A DNA stretch of 64,000 nt from Rhodospirillales bacterium (GTDB lineage Bacteria > Pseudomonadota > Alphaproteobacteria > Rhodospirillales > Defluviicoccaceae). The notes under the pieces were generated by a model that was given only the letters and a program-made list of their open reading frames with translations, did not search any database and was not told the origin of the DNA. Every line of letters starts with the position of its first letter. The stretch's first letter is position 1. This document shows, one piece after another, positions 35,743-45,271 of the stretch. The position numbers were made by a program, and so were the translations under genes. The stretch is taken from assembly GCA_016712375.1 (NCBI GenBank), contig JADJRE010000003.1, positions 153,318 to 217,317 of the forward strand, in the 5' to 3' direction.

Positions 35743-36675
35743 ATGGCTCAGATACACGACCTCATCCTGCTCCACGGTATTCATGTAACTCGCGCACAAA
35801 GCATCACGAAGGCCGAACGCGCAGCTGCTGATGCTGCCTTCAGGGTGATGTCGGACGAAGAGCAGCGAATCGGAATAATGCATGCGGGGTTTGCGATGAC
35901 GGCACTCCCTCACCGTGCAACAACCGAAACGATTTGGGAGCGGCAGAGCGGGGACGTAAAGTTGCTCTTGGAGAGCGGTAGAACAAGCGCTACCGACGTG
36001 GTCGGGCTCCCTTACGGTTCCGTTGCACGGATGATCCTTCTCTACCTACAAACGGAAGCAGTCCGAACGCGCTCGCGTGATGTCGAACTTGGCCGCAGCA
36101 TGAACAATTGGCTGAACTCTATGGGGATGGGCAACGGCGGACACAATTACAACCTCGTCCGCGAACAGTCCCGACGCCTCAGCCTCTGCCGTCTCACTTT
36201 TCTTCGCATCAGTGCAAAACAAACATTCATCACAAATGGCAGTTTCGTCCATGACGCCATCCTTCCAAATGATGAAACGGACGACAGCCAACTCCAGTTC
36301 TGGAGACCGTGTGTCAGACTCGACGAAGGCTTCTACAAAAGCTTAATCGAACATCCACTACCCGTTCGCGAAGCAGCAATTCGCTCGCTCGGCCACCGAT
36401 CGATGGCAATTGATATCTACCTGTGGCTCGCTTACCGATTACACATTCTTGAAAAGCCGATAAAGCTTACTTGGCACAATCTTGCCAAACAGTTCGGCAG
36501 TGGCTTTGCCGACATTAAAAACTTTAAGAAAAAGTTCAAAGAACCTTTGGCGCTCGCGCTCGCCGCATATCCAGACGCGAAGGTCGAGGCCGAAAATGGC
36601 GGCTTGTTACTCTATCCATCCCGCCCGCCAGTCGAGCCGACAAGAGGGGGGGGTACCAAAGTCCGAGTCGCATAA
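35743..36675 (+). CDS. repA: Iteron plasmid replication initiator RepA
   Basis: A 310-residue initiator of the plasmid RepA type: LPYGSVARMILLYLQTEAVR, LGRSMNNWLNSMGMGNGGHN, VREQSRRLSLCRLTF, then LGHRSMAIDIYLWLAYRLHI and WHNLAKQFGSGFADIKNF. I prefer ATG 35743 because AAGGG stands seven bases before it; the frame is open from 35686, which would place the start inside the iteron region. Its last codons (GGGTKVRVA) are encoded by another perfect iteron at 36650-36666, so RepA may bind its own gene's end. Confidence 0.88.
   Translation: MAQIHDLILLHGIHVTRAQSITKAERAAADAAFRVMSDEEQRIGIMHAGFAMTALPHRATTETIWERQSGDVKLLLESGRTSATDVVGLPYGSVARMILLYLQTEAVRTRSRDVELGRSMNNWLNSMGMGNGGHNYNLVREQSRRLSLCRLTFLRISAKQTFITNGSFVHDAILPNDETDDSQLQFWRPCVRLDEGFYKSLIEHPLPVREAAIRSLGHRSMAIDIYLWLAYRLHILEKPIKLTWHNLAKQFGSGFADIKNFKKKFKEPLALALAAYPDAKVEAENGGLLLYPSRPPVEPTRGGGTKVRVA
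36650..36666 (+). repeat. Iteron inside the 3' end of repA
   Basis: A perfect copy of GGGGTACCAAAGTCCGA, preceded by extra G residues, lies within the repA coding sequence nine bases before its end, about 970 bases from the nearest iteron of the main array. Confidence 0.85.
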
Positions 36676-37104
36676 TCGTCGAGATCAAAACCCATTTTGC
36701 ATGAGGCTTGGCGAAAAGCGCCGGCCCGCCCCACACACCGTCATCCGCTATTCGACAACCATCTTGTCCGGCGCCGACAGCCAAGTTGGCCGCCGTCTCC
36801 AGCCGAAGGGCGGGCCTAGCCGGGCCGTAGGCTGGAGAAGGTGGCGCGCTCGTCTTCCTTGGGAATGGAGCATGGGTCGTGGCGGTTGCAGGCAGATTCG
36901 ACCGGGATCTCTGTCGTCCAAACGGAGGTCCTATCGTGCCGGTCAGACCCGTCACCGACCAGCAAGAGAGCGTCTACATGCGTGACCGCCATCGTCACAG
37001 CCAACGCGTCGCCGCCGCCCAGGCACGCGCTCTCCGCCATGATACCGCACTGCGACTGCCCATCGTCATCCCCACTGGTTGACGATGGGAGCGCCTGCCG
37101 ACTA

Positions 37105-37480
37105 AGGAAGGCTGGCCAGCCGGCCGCTTCCTTTCGGCCCTGGCCTAGCTGGAGTTCGCCGAACGCGAGACCCGCCGCACATCCGCCGACGCTTGATCGA
37201 GTCTGTCTGTCCGGCACCAAGACGCTCACGACCTTCGAATTCAAGACCCTGCCCAGCGTGCCGCGCGCCCGCGTCAAGGCGTTGGCCTCCGGCGACTGGA
37301 TCGAGACCGGCGCCAATCTCATCGCCATCGGCAACAGCGGCGCCGGCAAGACGCATCTCCTCTGCGCCGTCGGCCACGCCCTCGTTGAAGCCAGCCGCCG
37401 TGTCCTCTACACCCGCCCACCGATCACGTGCAGAGCCTCCAGGCCGCCTGGCGCAACTCCTTGCCATCGCGCCGGGCCAT
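37105..37480 (+). pseudogene. Decayed istB (IS21 helper ATPase) fragment
   Basis: Pieces in several frames read WPAGRFLSALA, LEFAERETRR, then LSGTKTLTTFEFKTLPSVPR, DWIETGANLIAIGNSGAGKT (Walker A) and HLLCAVGHALVEASRRVLYT. Stops and frameshifts separate them, and the second half of the protein is absent. It is not closely related to the istB at 22978-23707. The 420 bases before it (36676-37104) show no gene. Confidence 0.7.
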
Positions 37481-37501
37481 GCGCGTCACTGGGGACATCG
37501 C

Positions 37502-37999
37502 TCACCGCCCGTATGCACGCGCCGCTCGCCACTCTGAAGGGTCGACGAACTCGCCGGCCCACAACCCGCGGCGGGCACGCCGGGCATCATCTTCGCCGTC
37601 GACGTAGACGGTGGAGTACTTGCGGTAGGCGATCGCCAGGCCGGCGCGCACCATCCAGGCGCCGAGATCCTCGTCGTCGGCATCGAAGCAGACGGCGACG
37701 GTGCGGCCATAGCGGTCGGTGGTGCGCGGCCGGCAGCTCACGGGGCGGCCGGCGATCTTCTCGGCGAGTGCCGAGGCGGCGACCCGGCCGCAGGAATAGT
37801 CGTGACCGTCACCGGCGGCACACGTCTGCCGAGTCTCCGGCGCATCAATGCCGAAAATTCGCACCCGGACCTCGGCGACGACGATGGTGTCGCCGTCGAC
37901 CACCCGCGCCGGGCCGGCGATGGCCTCGGCCGCCGCGGCAGCGGTGGCGAAGAGCAGGACGAGCACGAGAGCGGCGGCGGCGCGCAAGCAACGGTTCAT
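37502..37999 (-). CDS. Secreted thermonuclease-like (SNase) protein
   Basis: A 165-residue protein. The signal peptide is MNRCLRAAAALVLVLLFATA, with cleavage likely after AAAAA-E. The SNase fold follows: ARVVDGDTIVVAEVRVRIFG (Asp-Gly-Asp motif), IDAPETRQTCAAGDG, and TTDRYGRTVAVCFDADDEDL with the catalytic Arg. Four Cys residues may form disulphides. It should cleave nucleic acids in the periplasm or outside. Its start codon overlaps the repC stop (ATGA), so it is translated with the replication gene, an unusual pairing. Confidence 0.88.
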   Translation of the reverse strand: MNRCLRAAAALVLVLLFATAAAAAEAIAGPARVVDGDTIVVAEVRVRIFGIDAPETRQTCAAGDGHDYSCGRVAASALAEKIAGRPVSCRPRTTDRYGRTVAVCFDADDEDLGAWMVRAGLAIAYRKYSTVYVDGEDDARRARRGLWAGEFVDPSEWRAARAYGR

Positions 38000-39333
38000 C
38001 GTAGTCCGGTCCTTTCGGTGGGTGCACGCCGGTCGGTCGCCGGGGCGAACGACGCTGGGTACGGTTCATTTTCGCTGTCGCGCCGGCGTTCCGCCAGGCC
38101 GTGCAGGCTGCGCAGCAGGTGGAGTTCGCCGTCGCGGCCGCGGGCGATCATCCCCCTGAGGTAGCCTCCGGGCGAGCGAATGGAGTCTCGTTTGGCGGCG
38201 ATGATGGCGACGGCGGTGGCCGCCTGATAGCGGCCGAGGGCGTGACAGGCGTCGATCCAGGCGGAACGGCTGATGCCGAGCTGGTGGCGGAGGCGATCGG
38301 CGGCATCGACGACGTCGGGCCAGGTAGGGGAGGGGGTGAGGAGCTGATCCTGAAGTGGCGGAGACACACGAACCAGAAATTTCGGTGTCGCGGCCGGCGG
38401 CTCGTCGGGCAAGTCGCCGTCGGTTGCGACCGAGGCTCCGTCGCCCGGGCCGTTACCCTCCATTCCCGAGTCCCTGTTACAGGTAGCTGAGCTATCAGAT
38501 CCGGGTTGGGTTGTAGTTGTATAGAGGCGGACCTGGGAGTCCGGTGAGCCGGACTCTTCCACAGGTATTCGTAGCGCCTCGACCAGCGCTGTCTCCCCCT
38601 GCTGGCGCCGGCGCTCGAGGTCGATGACGGCTGTGGCGAGGGCCGTCAGCGGCGTCCCCTCATCGCTCGCCTCAGCGCTTACGGTCCAGGCTTCCGCCAG
38701 CCACGCCTGCCAGTCACGAATTTGTCCAGATGCTCCATCTTCCTCGACCTGGTCGTCACGGTCGGTCAGGGCGTGATCGAGCGCGGTCTCGGCGAGCTGC
38801 TGGATGGCCTTACGCGCGATGGTCAGGCGCCGGCGCAGGGCGGCGCGGGCCTTGCGCTCACCCTCGACCTTCTCGGCGATTGCCAGGAACTCAGGCTGGC
38901 GGTCGGCGAGGGGAGACAGGTCGAAGCCGTAGGCCTCGACGATCCGGCCGGAGGAATCGCGCCGGCCCCACCGCCGGCCCTGCGGGCTGTCCACCGGAAC
39001 GATGATGCCGAGCGCGATCAGCCGGCCGAGCAGCCGGCGGACGTGCCGCTCGGAGATGCCCAGCCGATCCTGCAGCATGGCGTTGCTCGGCCAGACGATC
39101 GGCCGGTTGCCGCGCTGCCAGTCCTGCGGCTGGCTGAACGCCATCAGCTGATCGACGAGGTCGCGCATGGCACCGAGGCCGAGCGCGGCGGCGGCGCGCT
39201 TGAAGACCGCCAGCGCCTGACCGGCGGTAACTCGGGGTGACAGGCCGTCGAAACGGTCGGCCTGGGTCTTGGTCGGCAAGGCTTCGGGCACCAATCGGCG
39301 TAAGCCGAGGGCGACGTGGGCACGAGCAGTCAC
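37996..39333 (-). CDS. repC: Plasmid replication initiator RepC
   Basis: A 445-residue RepC of the RP-C family. The N-terminus includes FDGLSPRVTAGQALAVFKRA and LGAMRDLVDQLMAFSQPQDW, then a winged-helix (WPSNAMLQDRLGISERHVRR LLGRL region, IVPVDSPQGRRWGRRD). The C-terminal domain has RHQLGISRSAWIDACHALG and SIRSPGGYLRGMIARGRDGE, typical for this family. GTG 39333 is the start, seven bases after GGAGG. Unlike classical repABC it is not downstream of parA/parB but on the opposite strand 3.2 kb away. It gives the plasmid a second initiator besides RepA. Confidence 0.9.
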   Translation of the reverse strand: MTARAHVALGLRRLVPEALPTKTQADRFDGLSPRVTAGQALAVFKRAAAALGLGAMRDLVDQLMAFSQPQDWQRGNRPIVWPSNAMLQDRLGISERHVRRLLGRLIALGIIVPVDSPQGRRWGRRDSSGRIVEAYGFDLSPLADRQPEFLAIAEKVEGERKARAALRRRLTIARKAIQQLAETALDHALTDRDDQVEEDGASGQIRDWQAWLAEAWTVSAEASDEGTPLTALATAVIDLERRRQQGETALVEALRIPVEESGSPDSQVRLYTTTTQPGSDSSATCNRDSGMEGNGPGDGASVATDGDLPDEPPAATPKFLVRVSPPLQDQLLTPSPTWPDVVDAADRLRHQLGISRSAWIDACHALGRYQAATAVAIIAAKRDSIRSPGGYLRGMIARGRDGELHLLRSLHGLAERRRDSENEPYPASFAPATDRRAPTERTGLR

Positions 39334-39464
39334 GTTCGGTCCTCCATATCGGGGGACCGTTCGGGCAAAGCTTCCCTGTTGCGCCTCCAGCGCATTTCTC
39401 GCTTGCGTTTTGGCTGGGATTTCCGTAGGAACTTGGTTGCGAGTCAGGTTCCTATAGATTTCCC

Positions 39465-39500
39465 AGAAAACCCGGCGCCGAGAGGCGGCCGGGTTTTCTT
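39465..39500. terminator. Factor-independent terminator upstream of repC
   Basis: AAAACCCGGC at about 39467-39476 pairs with GCCGGGTTTT at about 39488-39497, with a loop of about 11 bases and a T-rich end. Because A and T tracts flank both arms it could work in both directions. It would insulate the repC promoter from transcription entering from the right. Confidence 0.75.
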
Positions 39501-40431
39501 ATGTCATTGCCGTCACGGTCTTCTCCTCCATCTCCGAGAATCCGGGCAGCCTTCCACAAAGAGTGGTAGGCAACAACCCGACATCCGCATTCTGTGGTAT
39601 TTCCAGCGACATACGGGGCTGTTGAGCGTGTCGAGACCTACAATCGGTCTGCATACGCTCAAGAATCGCCTCTGCTTACGCCCGCGGATTCCTCGGTGCT
39701 CCAAAGATCGACTCGAGGCATCCCGCGGTTTGCTGCGCCGTGATTCAGCCAAGTCGCGTCTGGTCAGCGGCACTGCTGCAGGGCCGGCGTCCCGCCGCCT
39801 CTTGCTGTGCTCGGCGGTAAGCAGGAAGCCGCCGGTGGCATATGCCGGCGTCGAGATTCTTGCTCGTCGGCAGCCTTCGATGCCGCAACCAGGCGACCCA
39901 GCTGAATCGCGCAAATGACTCTCTCTCCGGCGTATGCGCCGGCAGGGATTGCGCGGCATCGCCCGCCGCCGGCCGCAATACGGCCGACTGCTCATTGGCG
40001 GGCCGCAAGAGGAGGGGGCTTCGGGTGTATCGCCGAAGATAATATAGGAAATCAATAGTGTGGCTCCGGATGTAAGGATGAAATGCACAAGACAAGGCAT
40101 CGATAATTCTTCTCAATGGATCACCGGAGCATCGGCAGAATTATGACGATGTGTCCGCTTTTGTCGCTTTCCATGTCGATTTCGGGGCACGGAGGCGAAA
40201 TGGCGTCGCATTGTCGCCCAATTACCGGAAGAGACTTGATGTCGAGCACGCTTGCGACGTTGTGATCCTAGGGCCGAAGGGGCGGAACATGCACGGTCAT
40301 CGGGCCTCGCGCCTCGTTCGGGCGCCGTTTCGGAGGATCGAACCGTCGGGCGTCGCCACACGGCTCGGCCGTCGCCGCCTCACGAATCGCGCGGTCAGTG
40401 GTGGTTCGGGCCTCGCGGGCGATAGCGCGTG
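39501..40431. other. About 930 bases without a recognisable gene
   Basis: Frames of up to 200 residues exist on both strands, but the translations show no domain, no ribosome binding site and much Arg/Ser. Nothing specific was recognised. Confidence 0.45.
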
Positions 40432-40686
40432 TCACGCTGATACGGCCGCCTTTGTGCGCTGCTGGAACAGTGCCCGATCTGCCTTCGCTTGGGCCGGAGT
40501 GACGCCAGCTTCTTCCTCGAACACGAACAGCTCACCCAGCTCGTCGCGAACCAGCGTTTCGATTTCGTCGTCGGTGAAGGTCGCCAGCGCGCCCACCCCG
40601 CTCGCCCAATCCTCGGCGTCGAGGAAGTCATGGGCGACGACGGCTCGCCGGACGTGCCGCGTGGAAGAATCGGGCAGGTTTGGCAT
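40432..40686 (-). CDS. Small acidic protein of unknown function
   Basis: 84 residues: MPNLPDSSTRHVRRAVVAHD, FLDAEDWASGVGALATFTDD, then LVRDELGELFVFEEEAGVTP. The GGCGGAG eight to nine bases before ATG 40686 supports translation. No domain is recognised; the acidic centre could bind a partner protein. It lies divergently just upstream of the trb operon. Confidence 0.55.
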   Translation of the reverse strand: MPNLPDSSTRHVRRAVVAHDFLDAEDWASGVGALATFTDDEIETLVRDELGELFVFEEEAGVTPAQAKADRALFQQRTKAAVSA

Positions 40687-40924
40687 AGCGGTTACTCCGC
40701 CTGCTGATCCAGGAGAGCCGGCGGTTTGCGGCCCAGCCGGCTTCCCCGCCCTCGGATGCGAGGGACGAGACAGATGCTAACTTTCGATCAAAAAGTTAGC
40801 AATATGTTTATTGTTGTTGACCGATCGGTAAATCGTATGGGAATCTTCAGCCGTCGTTGACAGGACGCGAAGCCTTTTGCGCGGCCGGTCAACTGAAAAC
40901 AGCGGGATTGAAAGATGCTGGCAC

Positions 40925-41203
40925 ATGCTGCAAAAGCCACACTCGGCCAACACGATAGGCAGCGGTGTGGTCAATCCCGACTCGGAGTTTGCGGTCGCGC
41001 TTGCAGCCGCTGGACTTACCCAGAAACAGTTCCGGGATCTCGTTTTCCGACTGACCGGCCGAAGCATCCACTCGACGACGACGAGTCGTTGGGCCGCCGG
41101 CGGTCCAGCCCCGATCCTCGCCCTCGCGCTTCTGCAGCTCGTAAAGGTGCTATCCCCGGCCCGTCTCGCCGAGCTGCTGAAGGACATTCCACCCAAATCC
41201 TGA
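40925..41203 (+). CDS. Small HTH-like protein at the head of the trb operon
   Basis: 92 residues from ATG 40925. DSEFAVALAAAGLTQKQFRD, LVFRLTGRSIHSTTTSRWAA resembles a helix-turn-helix (GLTQKQFRDLVFRLTGRSIHSTTTSRW), followed by a leucine-rich helix (PILALALLQLVKVLSPARLA). It ends 16 bases before trbB. It may regulate transfer genes. The start is uncertain because the frame is open to 40877. Confidence 0.55.
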   Translation: MLQKPHSANTIGSGVVNPDSEFAVALAAAGLTQKQFRDLVFRLTGRSIHSTTTSRWAAGGPAPILALALLQLVKVLSPARLAELLKDIPPKS

Positions 41204-41219
41204 CCAAGACGGCCGCGCC

Positions 41220-42221
41220 GTGAACGTGGTCATCTCGCCACGGCAGGAGCACGCCGCCCGGTCGCTTGCCCGGCTGTCGCATCACCTGGGCGCCGAGATC
41301 ATCGCCTTGCTGGCGCAGCCCGGCCTGATCGAGTTGTCGGTCAATCCAGACGGCGCCGTCTACGTCGACCGGGTCGGTCAGGACGGCATGCGGCACGTCG
41401 GCTCCGTCGAGCCGCAGCGCGTCGAGCTGTTCATCACTGCCACCGCCTCGACGCTCGGCCTGTGCATCGACCGGCGCACCTCGCCAGCGCTTTCGGCCGA
41501 ACTTCCGGCCGGCGATCCGTGGCGTGGTGCCCGGCTGCAGGCGCTGTTGCCGCCTGCCGTCGCCGCGCCGTGCTTCTCCCTGCGCATGCACGCCTCGGCG
41601 GTCTTCCCGCTCGCCGAATACGAGGCACGTGGCATCATGTCCGCTGACCAGCGCCGGACGATCGAGGCGGCGATCGTCCGCCGACGCAACATCCTCGTCG
41701 TCGGCGCCACGGCCAGCGGCAAGACAACGTTGCTGAACGCCGTTCTCGCGCACGTCACCGCCACGGCGCCGCTTGCTCGCATCGCGCTGCTGGAGGACAC
41801 CACCGAGCTGCAGTGCGTCAGCCCGAACGTCGTCGCCATGCACACGACCGGCGAACTGACGATGAACGAGCTGCTGCGCACCTGCATGCGGTTGCGGCCG
41901 GACGTCATCGCCGTCGGCGAGGTACGCGGCAAGGAGGCGCTGACCTTCGTCAAGGCGCTGGGCACCGGCCATACCGGCTATTGCAGCATTCATGCGGGCT
42001 CTGCCCTGGGTGGTCTGCACCGCCTCGAGGCGTGCATTCAGGAAGCCAGCGTCAATCCACAACGGGCGCAGATCGCAGCGGCGCTCGACCTCGTCGTCGC
42101 CATTGCCCGCGATCCCAGATCCCCCGCCGGCCGCACCGTCCGTGAAGTCCTCGCTCTGGACGACACGCTCGCCACGGACGGCTCCTACGTCCTCAGCCCC
42201 AGCAAGGAGCCCTCACGATGA
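41220..42221 (+). CDS. trbB: Conjugative transfer ATPase TrbB (VirB11)
   Basis: A 333-residue hexameric secretion ATPase. The N-terminal domain (IIALLAQPGLIELSVNPDGA) precedes Walker A VVGATASGKTTLLNAVLAHV (about 160-179), RIALLEDTTELQC (Asp box), LLRTCMRLRPDVIAVGEVRG (Walker B region) and TGHTGYCSIHAGSALGGLHR (His box). It powers pilus assembly and substrate transfer at the inner membrane. GTG start at 41220. First clear gene of the trb operon; its stop overlaps trbC (ATGA). Confidence 0.93.
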   Translation: MNVVISPRQEHAARSLARLSHHLGAEIIALLAQPGLIELSVNPDGAVYVDRVGQDGMRHVGSVEPQRVELFITATASTLGLCIDRRTSPALSAELPAGDPWRGARLQALLPPAVAAPCFSLRMHASAVFPLAEYEARGIMSADQRRTIEAAIVRRRNILVVGATASGKTTLLNAVLAHVTATAPLARIALLEDTTELQCVSPNVVAMHTTGELTMNELLRTCMRLRPDVIAVGEVRGKEALTFVKALGTGHTGYCSIHAGSALGGLHRLEACIQEASVNPQRAQIAAALDLVVAIARDPRSPAGRTVREVLALDDTLATDGSYVLSPSKEPSR

Positions 42222-42532
42222 AGACCCATGACCTTGTGACGGCCGCCATCACCACGGCCGCCGCCCTCTCTCCGCGCCTCGCCTTTGCCGCCGGCGGGAG
42301 CATGCCGTGGGATGGGCCCCTGTCTACCCTCGGCACCAACCTCACCGGCCCGACCGCCTCGGCGCTGGCCCTGGTGGCCGCCTTCGCGGCCGTGCTGGGC
42401 CTGGTCTTCGGTGGCGAGCTGAGTGGCTGGATCAGGGGGGCCCTGGTCGCCTGCATCGGCATGGCGTTCCTGGTCGGCCTCACGACCTTCGCTTCCGCCC
42501 TCGGCATCACCGTCGGCGGCATGGTCGGCTAG
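42218..42532 (+). CDS. trbC: Conjugative pilin TrbC (VirB2)
   Basis: 104 residues. A long N-terminal signal (ITTAAALSPRLAFAAGGSMP, cleavage near AFA-AGG) and two hydrophobic helices (ASALALVAAFAAVLGLVFGG and ALVACIGMAFLVGLTTFASA) separated by a short loop give the cyclic pilin layout of TrbC. The pilin is probably matured by the TraF peptidase encoded at 58196. It overlaps trbB by four bases; trbD starts directly after its stop. Confidence 0.9.
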   Translation: MKTHDLVTAAITTAAALSPRLAFAAGGSMPWDGPLSTLGTNLTGPTASALALVAAFAAVLGLVFGGELSGWIRGALVACIGMAFLVGLTTFASALGITVGGMVG

Positions 42533-42856
42533 ATGACACTGCAGGAAACCCCCGTCTATCGGGCACTGCACCGAAGCCAGACGGTCCTGGGGGTCGAGCG
42601 ATCCCCGGGCATCTGTTTCTTCGCGCTGGTCGCCGGCGCCGAGTTCGGCAGCTTTCAGGGCCGGCAGTGGCCGACGATGCTGGTTCTCCTCGGTGTGCTC
42701 GTCGTCGGCATGGGCGTGCTGCGGCAAATCGCCAAGGCCGATCCGCGCTGGTTCGCGATGTTCGGCCAGCGCTGGACGCTCCGCCCCGCCTACCGCGCCA
42801 CCTCGACTCCCTATCGCAAGGACAGCAAATGCCCCAACGCCAGGCGCATTCTGTAA
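42533..42856 (+). CDS. trbD: Conjugative transfer protein TrbD (VirB3)
   Basis: 107 residues: TPVYRALHRSQTVLGVERSP, then a membrane segment with WPTMLVLLGVLVVGMGVLRQ and the TrbD-type ADPRWFAMFGQRWTLRPAYR. It is an inner-membrane component working with TrbE. The end overlaps the trbE start by 28 bases. Confidence 0.9.
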   Translation: MTLQETPVYRALHRSQTVLGVERSPGICFFALVAGAEFGSFQGRQWPTMLVLLGVLVVGMGVLRQIAKADPRWFAMFGQRWTLRPAYRATSTPYRKDSKCPNARRIL

Positions 42857-45271
42857 TTCCGCCGCGCGACAAATCCCCCGGCTTCGCCGACTTTCTCAAC
42901 TGGGGATCGCTCATCGCCGACGGCGTCGTGCTCGGCAAGGACGGCAGCCTGATCGCCGGCTGGCGTCTCGCCGGCCCCGACAGTCTTGCGCTGCCGGACC
43001 ATGATCGCAACGCGCTCAGCGACCGGATGAACACCGCGCTGCTCGGCCTCGGGGCCGGCTGGGCGATGTGGTACGACGTCTCGCGCATCCGCGTCGCCGA
43101 ATACCCGATCGCCACGCGCTCGGCCTTCCCGGACCGCATCTCCCGCATGGTCGACGACGAGCGCCGCCGGCAGTTCGACGGCGGCCTCGACCTGTTCGAA
43201 TCCGTGCATACCCTCGTCCTGCAGTTCGTTCCATCGCGCGACCAGGTGCGGCGGCTGGGTCACTGCTGTCACAGCCGCCGACGGCAGCGAGGGCCGCGCC
43301 GGTCGCCTGCTGGCGGATTTCGAGAAGGCGCTGCTCGGCGTCGAGACGAAACTGGCCGATGCGCTCGACCTGCAGCGGATGCGTTCCTACGAGGTGGCGC
43401 CCGGTGACGCCTGCTGCGAGCTGGTCAACTACCTGGACTACTGCCAGTTCGGCGAGACGCGTGAGCTGCGCATCCCGGCTCACGCCTTCTACCTCGACAG
43501 TGTCGTCGGCGTGTCCGACTTCCAGGTCGAGCCCGCGCCGATGATCGGCGACAAGTACATCGGCTGCGTCACCATCGAGGGCTTCCCGCCACATGGCCAT
43601 CCGGGCGTGCTGCAGCGCCTGGACCTGATGCCGATCGAATACCGATGGTCGACGCGCTTCATCTTCCAAGACCAGCACGAAGCGATGGCCGCCATCACCG
43701 GCTTCGAAAAGCGGTGGCGGCAGAAAATCCGCTCCTTCTCCTCGCAGATGCTGCGCATTGAAGACGGTCGCGAGAACGCCGACGCGGTGACGATGGTCGG
43801 CGAGACGCGCGAGGCGAGCGCCGCCGCCTCGTCCGAACTGGTCAAGTTCGGCTACTACAGCGGGACGATCGTCCTGCTGGACCGCGATCCGGACCGCCTG
43901 GACGACAATCTGCGGCTCGTGGCGAAAAATGTCGGCGCCTGCCGCTTTGCCCCGCGGATCGAGAACGGCAATGTGCCGGCGGCATGGCTCGGCACCTTCC
44001 CTGGCCTGACGCTGTGGAACGTCCGCCGACCCGTCATCAGCACCCGCAACCTCGCCGACTTCCTGGCGCTGCAGAGCCTGTGGTGCGGCGCGCGCGAGCA
44101 CGAGAGCCCGTTGTACCCGCCGCATTCGCCGCCGTTGCTGTACGCAGTAACCGCTGGCGACACACCGTTCCGCTTCTCGCTGCACCAGGGCGACATCGGC
44201 CACACGCTGATCTTCGGCCCGACCGGCGCGGGCAAATCGTTCCTGCTGGCGACCATCGCCATGCAGGCGCTTCGCTACCCGCGGATGCAGATTTGGACGT
44301 TCGACTTCAAGCGAGGCATGCGCGTCGCGGTGAAGGCGTGCGGTGGCGACCACTACGACCTCGGCTCGGGCGACGGGCCGACGTTCTGCCCGCTCGGCAT
44401 GCTCGATACGCCGGACGACCTGGCCTTCGCCGAGGACTGGATCGCCACCTGCTTCGAGCTGCAGCATCACCGGCCGCCCGGCACCGACGAGACCCGCGAA
44501 ATCCACCTCGCCGTCGAGCTGCTGCGCGTCTCCGAACACCGCACGCTCTCGGATTTCGTGTCGACGGTGCAAAGCCCGTCGGTCAAGGCGGCGCTCTCCT
44601 ATTACACGCTGACCGGTAACACCGGGCGGATGCTCGACGCCGAGCGCGACAGCCTGCGCGACGCCGGCCATCTGCTGTGCTTCGAGACGGAGGACTTCCT
44701 CGCCTATCCCGAGGCGACGCGCCTGCCGATCCTGCTCTACCTGTTTCGGCGCTTCGAGCGCAGCCTCGACGGCCGCCCGGCGATGCTGATGCTGGCCGAA
44801 GCGTGGTCGGTGTTGTCGAACCCGGTCTTCGCCCGCCAGCTCGCCGTTTGGCTGCGGACGCTGCGGTCGAAGAATTGCGCCGTCGTCCTGGAGACGCAGA
44901 GCCTGGCCGATGCGCTGCGCAGCGACGTCGCGGCGTTGCTCAACGAGTCCTGCCAGACCAAGATCTTCCTGCCGAACGCCGCCGCCGACCAGCGCGGCAC
45001 CGCCGAGCAACCCGGGCCGGTCGATCTGTACCGGATGCTCGGCCTCTCAGACGACGACATCGCCGTGCTCCGGCACGCGACTCCCCGGCGCGACTATTAT
45101 GCCGTCACCGCACGAGGCCGCCGGCTGTTCTGGCTGGTCCCCGGCCCCGTGCTGCGCGCCTTCGCCGGCGCGTCCTCGAAGGAAGCCCTCGCCCGCACTG
45201 CGACCCTCGAAGCCATGCTCGGTGAGGACTGGCCTGAACAGTGGCTTGCCGAACAGGGAGAAAGCCGATGA
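42829..45271 (+). CDS. trbE: Conjugative transfer ATPase TrbE (VirB4), frameshifted
   Basis: The largest mating-pair ATPase, about 814 residues. It starts at ATG 42829 (MPQRQAHSVIPPRDKSPGFA) with FLNWGSLIADGVVLGKDGSL and AMWYDVSRIRVAEYP. Near 43255 the frame changes; the second frame continues RAGRLLADFEKALLGVETKL, MRSYEVAPGDACCELVNYLD, Walker A IFGPTGAGKSFLLATIAMQA (about residue 465), FDFKRGMRVAVKACGGDHYD and MLMLAEAWSVLSNPVFARQL (Walker B). The rest is conserved throughout, so the shift looks like a sequence error or a recent mutation. It energises pilus biogenesis. Confidence 0.9.

Noticed and set aside
39316..40116. Overlapping frames of about 200 residues on both strands
   Set aside because: Translations show no conserved pattern and the two strands are equally open.
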